Shown: positions 34,275 through 45,966 of the stretch, in pieces | How the letters are laid out: every line of letters starts with the position of its first letter | How positions within the stretch are numbered: the first letter of the stretch is position 1 | Source: Aquila chrysaetos chrysaetos | Lineage: Eukaryota; Chordata; Aves; Accipitriformes; Accipitridae | DNA: 64,000 nt | NCBI RefSeq assembly: GCF_900496995.4 | Contig: NC_044012.1 | Location: 24,280,759 to 24,344,758 of the forward strand | Direction: 5' to 3' | Notes under the pieces: model-generated | What the model was told of the DNA's origin: nothing | The model's input: the letters and a program-made list of their open reading frames with translations, nothing else | Databases searched by the model: none | Made by a program: the position numbers and the translations under genes

Positions 34275-35839
34275 ATGGCAGACCCCCCCGACGCTGAAGC
34301 CGCTGGTGGCCGTGGGCCAGGTCACCTCCACGCCTGACAAGGAGCTGAACTTCGCCGTCTGTGCCGGGCTGGTGCGGGAGGCGGCACATCGTGGCGCCTG
34401 CCTCGTCTTCCTCCCCGAGGGCTTCGACTACATCGGCTCCAACACAGCACAGACCCTCAGCCTGGCCGAGGGACTGGACGGGGACCTCATGGGACGCTAC
34501 GCCGAGCTGGCTAAGTACCGATGGGGACCCCCTCACAGGGTGGTGGAGACAGAGCCGCTGGTGCTGGCTGCAGTATCGCCAGCAGAGCCAGGGTGACCCC
34601 AGGTCCCTCTCCCCAGGGAGTACGGCGTGTGGCTGTCCCTGGGCGGCTTCCACGAGCGCGGCCAGGACTGGCCGACCACGCAGCGCATCTACAACTGCCA
34701 CGTGCTGCTGGACCCTGCAGGTTAGAGCCCCCGGCCCTGCCCCACCGACCTGGGGTCCCCAGCTCCCACGGACGTCCCCCCCTCACACCCTCTTGTCCCC
34801 AGGTAACATCGTGGCCGCTTACAGGAAGACCCACCTGTGTGACGTGGAGCTGGAGGGACGCGTCACCATGAAGGAGAGCAGTTTCACCAATCCCGGTACC
34901 GAGATCGTGGCCCCGATCAGCACGCCGGCAGGGAAGGTACGGGATGGATGGGCACCTCTGGGGACGTTTGGGGTCCCTGCAGGGCGAGGGCCTCCCCTGG
35001 CTCTAGCACCACATCCCCTCTGCTCTCCCCTCACCTCTGCCCCGGGTGCCACGTCCTCACTGATGTCTCTTCCTTGCCCCTGCCAGCTCGGCCTCTCCAT
35101 CTGCTATGACCTGCGCTTCCCCGAGATCTCGCTAGCGCTGCGGCGTGCCGGTGCCGAGATCCTCACCTACCCTTCAGCCTTCACCATCCCCACGGGCTCG
35201 GCACACTGGGAGGTGAGCTCAGCCCTGGCCCTCCCAGCCTCTCCCTTGGCCCTGTGCCCTGTTCCAGGCGGCTCTTGCTGCTTGTCCCTTGTCCTCTGCT
35301 GGGCTGGGGACACCCTGGGGGCTGGCAGCTTGGGGCTGAGCCCTCACCCCAATCATCTCCAGCAGCAAGCACACAGGGATGAATCCTGCAGCCAAGAGGG
35401 GCAAATTTAAGACAAAAAGCCTCTTTTTTGGGTATTTAAGGGGCAGGTGGCACAGCCAGCCCAGCTGCGGGGCCCCCACCCAAACCCCAGTCTCTGCCCC
35501 ATTTCCCCCCTACCCGGGGCTGTGGTCCAGCACCACCGGCAGTGCCACGTCCCCCAGCAGGTGCTGCTGCGGGCCCGGGCCATCGAGAGCCAGTGCTACG
35601 TGGTGGCAGCTGCCCAGACTGGGAAGAACCACGAGCACCGGACGTCCTATGGCCACGCGCTGGTGGTGGACCCCTGGGGTGCCGTGGTAGCCCAGTGCCA
35701 TGAGGGAATTGGGCTCTGCTACGCCGAGATCGACCTCGACTACCTGCACCGCATCCGCCAGGAGATCCCAGTGCACAGCCACCGCCGGCCTGACCTCTAT
35801 GGCACCGTGGCAGCCACAGGGCTGGCGCCAGTGCCATAA
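34275..35839 (+). CDS. NIT1: NIT1, deaminated-glutathione amidase (start region one base out of frame)
   Basis: Nitrilase-family metabolite-repair enzyme that hydrolyses deaminated glutathione in cytosol and mitochondria. Exons are 34275-34514 (5' limit uncertain), 34617-34720, 34803-34936, 35087-35212 and 35561-35839, all with GT/AG ends. The nitrilase triad is visible: Glu in VFLPEGFDYIG, Lys in YRKTHLCDVE and Cys in LSICYDLRFPEISLA. Other conserved blocks are LSLGGFHERGQDW, IYNCHVLLD, GAEILTYPSAF and RRPDLYGTVA. The ATG at 34275 (MADPP) matches the position of the internal human start, but it is one base out of frame with the conserved KPLVAVGQVTSTPDK. A C7 run at 34283-34289 with one base fewer would be in phase. 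Another ATG at 34202 could begin a longer, possibly mitochondrial, form. Human NIT1 also has two starts. Confidence 0.92.
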
Positions 35840-36072
35840 GCCCCTCCCTGGTGTGGTAAAATCCAGAGCAGGGCCAGAGCTGCTCTGTTTCAGACTGTTT
35901 CTTCTTCTTCTCTCCCCAAAATGCAGCAGCAAGATAGGCTCAGGGCTCCCTGGCCCTCTGTGCCACAGCCAGAAGTGTCCCCCCCCCAAGCTCCCATAGT
36001 GCTGGGGGGCGGTCAGAGGTCCCCCCAGCACAGGCAGGGGCAGAAGGAGCCAGCCAGGCACTGCGGTAGATG

Positions 36073-36078
36073 TTTATT
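36073..36078 (-). other. Poly(A) signal AATAAA of DEDD
   Basis: TTTATT on the plus strand. It implies a DEDD 3' UTR of about 1.2 kb (36055-37263) containing G runs and a long A run at 37199-37222. Confidence 0.7.
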
Positions 36079-37263
36079 TCAAGAAACCCGAAAGCTACAC
36101 AGGGAATATGACCATTATATTGAAGTTTAAAAAATACAGAAGTCACAGAAATTACACCAAGTTGTGCCAGAATCGTCCATAAGCAGAGGGGGGCTGCGTG
36201 CCCCGGGGCAGGGGAGGGGGGGCACACGCACCATGAGTCCCGGGGGGCTGCCCCCCACCCAGGAGCCCCCAGCAGCCGAGCAGGGACAGGGAGAAAAAAC
36301 CACAAAACCAGGATGGAGCTGGAAAAAAATCCCCTCACCCCAAGGACCCACAGGCAGCAGATGGGGGGGGGGGGGGGGGGAACACAGCCATTTTGGGGGC
36401 TCTCCGGGGACAGGGAGCCAAGGCATGGGCCAGGCAGCCATGCACTGCACACTGCCGGCTGCCCTCCAACACATGCAGGCAGAGTGCAGGCAGAGGCTCA
36501 GCTGCCTGCTGCCAGCAACAGGCAGATCGTGCTGCCCCAACCTGCCCCTTGTCCCAGTTTGTCCCAGTTGCCAGCTGGAGAGGGGAGGGACAGAGCCAGG
36601 CAGCCACAGAGGGGAGAGAAGAGGCAGGGGGACAGGCAAGAGATTTCGGGGCATCCCTCGGCACTGGTCCTCCCCCCCGGGCCCCCGCAGGGGAGGGGGA
36701 CACGAAGGCACATGGTCCAGGGGACGCCATGGGGACGGTTTTACTCCTGAGAAACCCACTGAGGCAATGGGGGAGGGGTTGTTATTTGAGGGAGAAACGG
36801 GGTGGGGGATAGCACTGCCTGTGGGGCAGCTCCCAGCACACAGGGCCCCCCAGGACGGTGACACAAGGGCAGGAGGGAGACAAAGCCACCCCCGAACCTG
36901 GCATGGGCACGATGGGGCTGAACCCACCCCGGTACAAGCCTCCACCAAGCACCCCCCCCCCAGCTCACCCAGCCCTGTCACTGAGGTGCCCCAGGCAGGA
37001 TTTTTGCCTTTTCGTTTTTAATGGATACAAAATAAAAGAGAAAAAAGGAAAACAAAGTGAGAGAGGAGGGGACAGGACAGGAAAGGGGTGAGGAAACACG
37101 TAAGCCTCTGGCGCTCCCCCGTGGCTCCAGCCCGGCTCTGAACCCAGAGTTGCACAGTACCGGGTGGGGGTCCCGATCATCTTTTCCTTTTCTTTTAGAA
37201 AAAAAAAAAAAGAAAAAAAAAAGAAGGAAAAAGCTTGGATCCCACCGAGCAGCCATCAGGCAG

Positions 37264-40200
37264 TCAGGGAGCCGTCTGCAGCATCAAGTTCCTCAGGAGT
37301 TTCTGGCGCCCGACCTCGTAATCCTCCTCATCCACATTGACCAGCAGTTTGATGGCTTCGTGGCCCACGGCTTGTTTGAGCGAGTCCGTGATGAAGACGC
37401 CCTTGAGGGCTTCCAGCAAAGAGCCATTGATGTAATCACGCCAGAACGCGTCGAGGTAGGTGAGCTCTGAGAATTTTATGTCACAGATGATGGAGCCCAG
37501 GTCCCGGGACTTCAGGATGGTGTTGGCCTGGTTGAAGCGCTCAAACTGACGCTCCAAGGGGTCCTGCTTGTTGGAGAAGACATTGCCTTGAAGCGCCGTC
37601 TCATGCTGGCAGTACTCAGCTCGGACCCGCAGGCGGATATCTGAAGGAAGCGGGAAGGGTGGTGAGTGCTCTGGCATGGGGCCAGGACCCCCCAACACCC
37701 CTTGACCCCCCCCCCCCCAGCGGCTCTTACCACAGGTCTGCTTCTCCTTAGGGTCCGGCGTTGCCGACTTCCTCCTCTTGCGCTGGCTGCTGAGGAGGGT
37801 CCTGCCACGGCCGGGCCTCTTGGTACAGATCTGGGGTCCCGCAGAGGAGCAGCAGACCACGGGGTGGTGGGGAGGCACTGCGCAGGGAGAGGACAGGGGT
37901 TAGGGGACACTGAGCCCCCCTGCTCCCTGCCTGGGGACATCTTGGAGGAGCCACTCCCCCTCCCAGGCCCTGCTGAAGCTCTCAGGGCCACTTGCCCTTG
38001 GCTGGTTGCACTCCAAATCTGTGTTGGAGCGCTTCTGCTCCATCCCCGACACCAAGCTCCAGCCCTCCCCTCCTTCCCACACTGCTGTTGCCTCCCAGTT
38101 GTCCCCCCATCGTCCCGGGATGCTCGTCCCAAGGGGCATCTGGCAGCCCCAGGAGCCTGTGCAAGCCCCAAGAAGGGAACCCCAGATTACACCAAGATTG
38201 AATGGCTTCCCTGCAGTTATGGGAAGGGATGTCGCACTCCGTGCTCGATTGTCCCCCAAACTGTGGGGGCTTGTGGCAGCAGGGTCAGATGTCACTTCAG
38301 CAATGACAGAACAGTTACCACCAGCCAAAGGCAAGTCCCCGCACTCCCAGTGGGAGCAGACAACGCAAAAGCAGGATGGTCCCAATGAATTCCCACAGAC
38401 TGAACCCCCGAATCCCCACAGACCAAACCCTGAGGTCTGGCAGTAGGCATCTGTACCCACCTGATTTATGGGGGTGGCCGAGCCCATGCTCTGCCTCGCT
38501 GTGAGCTCGGGGCGTCACGTAGCGAATGGACGTCTCCTCCAGGTACTTGTCCACCAGGTCCGGACACACTGGAAGAGAAAGGGGACACAGGTCCCTTCAG
38601 GAGGGACAGAGGGGACACGGGGAGGCCAGGGCAGGTCTTTCCCAATGCGGCGGGTGTCAACACGTGCTTAAGCTGCTCTGCATCCCCCTGAGCGTGGCTG
38701 CACATCAACCAGCTGTTTCTCCAGCCAGTCCTCTCGAAAAAACTCCATTTGGGAGCTAAGCCTTCCCAACTGCGGCACAGGAAAGGCCCTTTCCATTTGT
38801 TACCATAGGTAATCCCAACACCCAGACTCGGAACAGACTGGCAGCATCGCACGCACACAACCCCCCAGGAGAAACTCCAGCCAAGGCAGGCAGTGCCTCT
38901 GACACTGTGCCGGTGCCGTACCAGGTCGTACATACCTGGCGATTGCTCAGACCAGCCCCGCATTCGTCCCGTGATCCCTACTCGAGCTCCTGTGGCTCGT
39001 GTCAGTCTGAGCAAAGGTCTGGGGGAGCAGCCACTGCTCCTCCTCCTCCATAGCCCCGGCAGAGTGGAGCCACAGGGGGACAGTGGCAGTTCCAGGCTCC
39101 CGGGATGGACCCAGCTGCTTGAAACGCTTTAGGATAAACCGGCATACACTCAAAAACGTTAAGCCTACATTATTTACCCGACTTTAGCAGATCAAACCTT
39201 TGAAGTAACACACTGGCAAGACACGGGGTTTTGAGGAGAGTCAAGCTGCTGAGCAGAAGCAGCTGCTGAGCAAAGATTATGGGGTAAAATTAGTTATTTT
39301 TGAGGGCCTGGACATTTTCTGCGGGTTGTTTTTGTCCTGTTTGATGAACTCAGAGCACTGCCCATCCCTGCGCAGAATCCCTCCCATCCCTGCCGGACCA
39401 AAGCCGGCCAAGGCTGCTGGTCTCCCCGGCCCCCCCTGCCGCTCTCCGCCTTCGCCCAGCCGGCTCTGGCTGCGCCGAGCTAATTCAGGACAGGGTTTTG
39501 CTCCTTTTCAGAGCCATGAATAACGATGAGGCAGAAGGAGACAAGACCTCCTGGCTGCTGCAGGGTCTGGAAGGACACGGGAACCAGAAACGAGCATCAG
39601 CTCGTTAAGTCCAGAGGAGACTTCCTTTAACCAATCAATCCCTCCTCTTTAAATGCAAAGCGCTGCACATTATAAACCACATGTAAGGTGCCTTTCTTAA
39701 TAAAGCTTTTTGGAATGCTATTTTTGCGCATTTAATTAAACAGTGTCCACCCAAGCGTGGCTGGAGACATTGCAAGAACGAGATCTCACGGGTAGGGAGC
39801 ATCGCTTCTCACATGATGGCGGTGTACGGAGACGCGAATGCCAACCTCTAGCTCCCCAACCATGTGAGTATTGCACTTTAATACCACAATCCATCCATCT
39901 CGCCCTGAAAACACCAAAAGCTGACACGGGGAGGGCTCACCTGGCTTCAGCCAACTGAGGTAGAGCAACCAAGTGCCCCTTCAGTTTGGATTTTTGCACA
40001 AAACAAGCAAAAAGCTGCTCAAGAAACACAAAAATAGTGCTGTGACACCCCCAAACCCTACACAAACTGGGGGACACAGAGCCATGGATCCATCCAACCT
40101 CCTCGAATCCAAGCGCCGCACAGCTGGTCTGCGTAATGTGCCCACGCACCCCTTTCCCTTTTCCTCTAGTTTTTCTTGGCTTGGTGCAGAGGAAGAGCAC

Positions 40201-42216
40201 CGCAAGGTTACACTGGCACCGGTAAACAGCCTCCTACACCCTGCCTGCAGCAAGCCACAGTGCTGGCTGCCCTGCAAGGGGCTCTGTGGGCAGTGGAACT
40301 GGCAGCGATGGCAGGGGAACAGGCTGGGATCCATCCCCGGGGCAGCCACTTCCAGAGCATGCGCTCCCACCTCCCAGAAAAGGCCAGAAAATGGGAAAAT
40401 CCTCATGGAGTCTGGTCTGAACCTGCATGGGTGCAGGGTGTGGGTGCAGGCAGGGCTGCCCTGTGCTCAGGCTCCATCCCATGACATCGAGCAGGGCTGG
40501 AAGCTTCTGGCATTTCAGAGCGGCACAAGGCAGCAGCTGCCACCAAAAGGAGCATCCCCGGCCCCTCCCCGGCCCAATGCTGGTTAAGAAGCAACTGAGG
40601 AAAAGAACCCATTAATTTTCAAGCCACCCGATCCAGTTTCCCCCTGGCAGGGCAGAGGCTGCAGGCAGCATGGGACCACGCTCCCAGTGACAGCCCCAGC
40701 TCAAAGGGTTTGTTCACACCAGCGCTGCTGTCGCTCCTCTCATCCCCCCAAAAATAGGGAGTTTTGAATGCCTGCCTATACTTGCGCTCACCGCTTTCCC
40801 AAGCGCTGGCAGGGAACAGCACCATTGCCCACAGTGCGAGCAGAAACTGGGGAGACTCAGCAGCCTGGAACTGCCAAGAAAGCCCAATTATCCTCATTTA
40901 AAGCAAAGATGCAAATTTCAGAGGTTGAATCCTGCTGGAGCAGCTGCCTTACATATCCCCTGCAACAAGTGCTCTCTCCTTCATGACTCCTCCAGTTCTG
41001 GTTGATCTGGGGTATTTCTTTGAACTGTAAATTAGAGGGTTTTAGTCAAAAAAAGGCACAGGGCCAAGCTGGTGGAGGGCAGGGGATCAGCTCAGCCTGA
41101 CAGCTCCATGAAGCAACCAAAAACCCATCAAATTACCCAGATCCAAATAGTTAGGTCACTGCTGGGGTTTCTGAGCCAGGAGAGAGCGAGGGGAAAAGGG
41201 GCGGCCAACAGAGGAGGGTTTGGGGCATCCCAGTGGAAAATGGGCGAAAAAAAATCTGAATTTGGACACGGGTTTCTCACTCCGGCCTCTCTGCGCACTG
41301 CACACCACAGCACTGACAGCACCAACTCGGGGAGAACATGTTGCCTTCCCAAACCTGCCTCAGCCCCGAGAGGACAAGCGGGTTTCCCCCGAAGCTGACG
41401 GCACATCGAGCACAGCAGCCACGAGTTTCCCCAGACCCTCCGGGCTCCTTCTCACTCCCCAGCACGAGTCCCCAAGGCATCTCACCCAGGCAGGATTTTG
41501 GGCCAAAAGGAGCATTTCCCTAAAAACTAGGGATGAGCAGCAGGAGCTGGGAGTCGCAGGCATGGAGCTGGGAGTCACGGAGCTGCACAGCACGCAGCAG
41601 GAATCCCAGTTCTCTGCCGCTAAAGAAAGGAGGAGACCTTGGCACTTGCCAGAAACAAAGCAAGGCTTTAAGCCCCCCAAAACCGTGTGGGCGCTTGCTA
41701 AAACCCTGTAAAATACCCCTTTGCCTTCTCTGCCTGCATTTCCCTGCTGTTTTGGGAGCTGTTTGTCCTTACAAGCCTCAGGTTCTTTTAACCACCGCAG
41801 CTCCAGCGTGTTAGCAGAGGAGAAACAGGAGACGGCCGAATAACTCGGCCTTCATTAGGGAGCAGGCCAGGCTGCCAGTGGCATCACTTACCGGCCCGTC
41901 GCCTCTTGAGGGTGACATAGGGCAGCAGGTCGTGGCGAGTGATAATCCGCAGCAACTGCAGCACCTGTCGGAAGTTGGTCTCGTCGCAGCGGCCCTGCCG
42001 CTCCAGCGCCAGCAAGAAGTCCCGGCCACTGCGAATCATCCCCCTCTCATAATCGTCGATCACATCGACGAAGAGGAAGGAGAGCACCCGCACATCCCGG
42101 TGGGTCAGGTGGGTGCCCACGATGTCGAACATGCGGTGCAGGCTGTACAGCCCATGCTCCCGATCGCCCCATTCCTCCGGCCATGCTTGCGCTCGGCTCC
42201 GTTTGAAGGCAGCCAT
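37264..42216 (-). CDS. DEDD: DEDD, death effector domain-containing protein (complete)
   Basis: DEDD carries a death effector domain, moves to the nucleus and nucleolus in apoptosis signalling, and binds caspases and keratin. Coding exons are 41892-42216, 38461-38568, 37731-37877 and 37264-37640, in phase, giving 318 residues, the human length. The DED occupies about residues 20-110 (EHGLYSLHRMFDIVGTHLTH, DVRVLSFLFVDVIDDYERG, FRQVLQLLRIITRHDLLPYV, then KRRR). A basic nuclear signal follows (SQRKRRKSATPDPKEKQTC). The C-terminal region is almost invariant (RLRVRAEYCQHETALQGN, LTYLDAFWRDYINGSLLEAL, VNVDEEDYEVGRQKLLRNLM). The start exon reaches up to 42274 at a TTCTAG acceptor, so 5' UTR exons lie to the right, probably from the CpG island near 50.3 kb. 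No frame damage is seen. Confidence 0.96.
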
Positions 42217-42274
42217 CTTCCACTGCTACAGGCACGCGCCAGCCAAGCCAGGGGCTCCTCTTAGCACTGCAACC

Positions 42275-45021
42275 CTAGAAGACAGAGAGGGCCAACAGAA
42301 TTTAATTCCTTCCCCATCGATACTTGATTAAAAAGCCCACTCTGCACCCGTCCACTGCATCTCCATGCTTGGCCGTGACTCGTCCTCTCCTCTGCTGGAG
42401 CATCTTACACCAAAAATCGAGGGCTGGGTACCAGACTGACAGCACCGGGATCTGCCAGCACCGACAGGTCTCTGCCACATTAACTTATGAACCCAAACAC
42501 CATATGGAAGAAAAACCTACGAGCTACAGGGCTCCAGACCATGACACAGGTGAGGACCAAGGTCCTCCACCCGAGCAAAATGAGTTCTCACATCCCCCGG
42601 CAAAGCCAAGTGGGATGTCGACAGCCCCAGCTAAACCCTCTGCTGCCCCACCAGCGGGTACTAACCACACAAAGCCATTCGGCGCAGCCACTGGTATCAT
42701 GCCAAAACATCAAGGGAGAAGGAAATCAGCCGCTCGGCAGGCCCCGACCTGTTCAGCTTCAAAGTCGGAGGAGCATGAGCCTCGTCAGACTGGCTTCAGT
42801 GGCCAACTCAGGGCTCACCCTCCTCGTCTCAGCAGGTTTCTCACCCGGTTACGGCCTGCCCCAGGGAAGTTCCTCGTAGCTCTGCCATCACCCAGCTCTC
42901 TTTCAGCAGCACTGACAGCTTCGTTTCTTCACCAAGAGCCACAGGGAGTCAGGCACCCAGCCAAAAAGAGTAGAGACCCGCAAGAATCACAGCCCATGTC
43001 TGGCCTCCTTTAGGGATCAAGCGCTGTCAGAGCAAACCGGGTGACATTAAGCCATCCCATGCCCGGGGATGGCACCATGCCACTGCACAGAGTCAGCCAC
43101 AAGACACGCTGGGAACCGGTGACAAGCCATTTGGCAACACCAGTTGCCCAGGGCACACAGAGATTGGGTTAGGAGTAACCACACCACACAGCTTGCTGGG
43201 CACTGGGAGCGGGCTGTGGCCTGGGGCACCCCCCCGAGCTATTTGGAGGGGGCTTCAGACCCCCAGAGCACATTTAAACCCCTGCAGCACATCTCAGGCT
43301 AGGGGGTGGTGGTAGCACCCATGGCAAAAAGGCACCTGCCCCGGGCACACCCTCATTGTGCCAGCATGCATGCCGTATGGGGGAGTCACGCCATCGTTGC
43401 ATCACAGCTATACCCTAAAATGACGGCCCTCGTTAGTTTAACTGGGTCAGGAGGAGTTCTCCCCTGTGAGAGGCAGGACCAGAGGCCGCAGGAGAGCAGA
43501 GATCGCAGTCCGATACCAGCCCTGCCGTTTTCCAGAAGGGATCCAGCCCCGAAGTCAGTGGCTCCCTGCTCCACACGGCACCGGGCCATGGCTCCTTCTT
43601 CCCTCCAGAGAGCTCACCCGAGCCCAGCCAGCATCACCACAGAGCAGCTTTCCTTGGTTACGGTTCCCAAAACAGAGGCGGCAGCAGCGTAAACACGGGA
43701 CACAGGCAGGAATCTCCGGTCTATTCCCAGCACGACCTGTGACTCATGCTCTGGCCCCAGGCAGGCGGAGGAACAGGGAGCCCTCGACTGGGCCTGTCGG
43801 CCACTAATGCTCAATGGGAGGGTTTTAATTCCTATCGTGAAAAGCAAATAGCTTAAATTAAAAAATGTGTTGAGCGACTGCTGCTCTGAAAACAGTCTGA
43901 CACAACTCTGACTACTCCAGCTGGGGAGGAGAGGGCAATATATACTGTATAGCTTCCCCCCAAGTAGAAAAGTCATATCAACACAGCTTCTGGTGAAGAT
44001 ATTTCTTGGTACCAACAGCCTATAGCCATCTCCATGCAGGAGAGAGGGGAGAAAAAACAGAATAAAGCACCCCGGTTCTTCTCCAACCACTCCTCCTGCC
44101 CTGGGTGCCAAGCCACATCAGCTCCATGGAGAAGTCAGAGTGCGCTGGGCTGCAGCCCGGCACGTCCCAGGAGAGGGAACGGATTTCTCTGGTCTCATAA
44201 ACCCTGCGAAAGCCAAGTTATGGAGAAGCCTTTACCAGGAGCTGCAGCTGCATCACAACAGAATATCAACAGGCAGTGCACAGTAATTGTGTGAACACAG
44301 AATAAAAGCATTAAAAAAAAATTAAGACAAACAATCCCTAGTCTTGATGGTCGCTGTCGTGAGCGGAAAAAACACCAAGAGCAACCAAAGTGTTTGCCGA
44401 AAGCCACATTTCAAGCTGACAGTAAAGTCCCCGGCGCTCCTCAGCTGCATCCAGACCGGTTTTGGTGCTGTGCCACTGGTGTCGAGCAATAAATGAACCC
44501 ACGTGCCGCTTGTTTTACTGGCCAGTGGTTCGAGTGGCAATCGGGCCCGCTCAGCTTGCACCCACAGCTCTCCCTCTGCTCCCGCCCCGCCGCCAGGTTT
44601 CGTAGGTGCTGCACGCACGCTCTGGTCCAGGGTTTTGCAGTGGGAGCTACAAATATTCCTGCACACAGTAAAAAACACAAGAAACAACCACATGCAGTGC
44701 AAGGTGATGTCTCTGCCTTCTTCCCAGTGTCCTGTAAGCAGCTCTGAGATAAAAAACTGAAGATAAACCCACACATCCGCTTATCAGCTAATTGCCTGGT
44801 TATTTACACCACACCATCTTTCTCAGGCAGGCCCAGAAACCCGACCTCTGTCCCCAAATGCAGCGCCCATTCCACCAGCCCTGCACCACAAAACCAGGAG
44901 GAACCATCCGAACCTGGGCAATGGCAAGCACCAGGAGCTGCTCTCTGGGACCCTCTTTTATGGCACCTTCATTTAAAATAGCTAATTTTTCTGCAGTCGG
45001 CTTTGCCAAGCACTGAATTGC
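42275..45021. other. DEDD 5' intron, right of the start exon: no gene recognised
   Basis: AT-richer than the flanks, with no minisatellites. Open frames are short and unsupported. Unique sequence by eye; no RNA gene recognised. Confidence 0.45.
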
Positions 45022-45966
45022 TGTACTGGGTTTGTGGGGCAAGGTTTTGTAGCGGCGGGGCTACAGGGGTGGCTGCTGTGAGAAGCTGCTGGGAGCTTCC
45101 CCTATGTCCGATAAAGCCAGTGGCAGCCAGCTCCAAGACGGACCCACCGCTGGCCAAGGCAAAGCCTATCAATGACGGTGGTAGCACCTCTGAGATAAAG
45201 TATTTAAGAAGGGAAAAGAAAGTTGCTGTGGAACAGAAACTGCAGCTGGATAGAGGAGTGAGAACATAAAAGAGAAGCAACCCTGCAGACCCCAAGGTCA
45301 GTAAAGAAGGAGGGGGAGGAGGTGCTCCAGGTGCCGGAGCAGAGATTCCCCTGCAGCCCATGAGGAAGACCACGGTGAGGCAGGCTGTCCCCCTGCAGCC
45401 CAGGGAAGTCCATGGTGGAGCAGATATCCACCTGCAGCCCAGGGAGGACCCCATGCCATAGCAGTTCGTGAAGAACTGCAGCTCATGGGAAGGACTCACG
45501 TTGGAGAAGTTCGTTGAGGACTGTCTACCATGGGAGGGACCCCACACTGGAGCAGGGGAAGAGTGAGGAGTCCTCCCCCTGAGGAGGAAGGAGCGGCAGA
45601 GACAACATGTGACGAACTGACCACTACCCCCATTCCCCATCCCCCTGCGCCGCTGGGGTGGGTAGCTATTGAATTCAGGAGTGAAGCTGTGCCTGGGAAG
45701 GAGGGAGGGGAGGGGGGAAAGTGTTTTAAGATTTGGTTTTATTTCTCATTACCCTACTCTGACTTGATTGGTAATAAATTAAGTTAATTTTCCCCAAGTG
45801 GACTCTGTTTTGGCCGTGACAGTAATTGGTTGAGTGATCTCTCCCTGTCCTTATCTTGACCCATGAGCCTTTTGTTATATTTTCTCTCCACTGTCCAGCT
45901 GAGCAGGGCAGTGATAGAACAGCTTTGGTGGGCACATGGCGTCCAGCCAGGGTCAATCCACCACGG
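45022..45966 (+). mobile_element. Solo LTR of an avian endogenous retrovirus (ERVL-like by memory)
   Basis: A block of about 945 bases begins TGTACTGGGTTTGTGG and ends near GTCCAGCCAGGGTCAATCCA. It matches an LTR I remember as common in songbird and related genomes. Parts seen are a TATTTAAG promoter-like box near 45200, repeated CCTGCAGCCCA units at 45340-45440, and AATAAA near 45774. TTGC occurs at both ends (45018-45021 and 45967-45970), possibly part of a target-site duplication. No internal gag, pol or env sequence flanks it, so it is a recombined remnant. The family assignment is from memory and moderate. It sits in the DEDD 5' intron, in the opposite orientation to the gene. It looks only modestly decayed, suggesting insertion within bird history. 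Confidence 0.75.

Noticed and set aside
37026-37036. AATAAA on the plus strand near 37030 as the NIT1 poly(A) signal
   Set aside because: It lies about 1.2 kb past the NIT1 stop and inside the DEDD 3' UTR, in the opposite sense. NIT1's own signal was not identified.
45022-45966. Host coding exon within the LTR-like block
   Set aside because: The whole block matches a known-looking LTR layout, with promoter-like box and poly(A) signal. No host protein similarity is seen.
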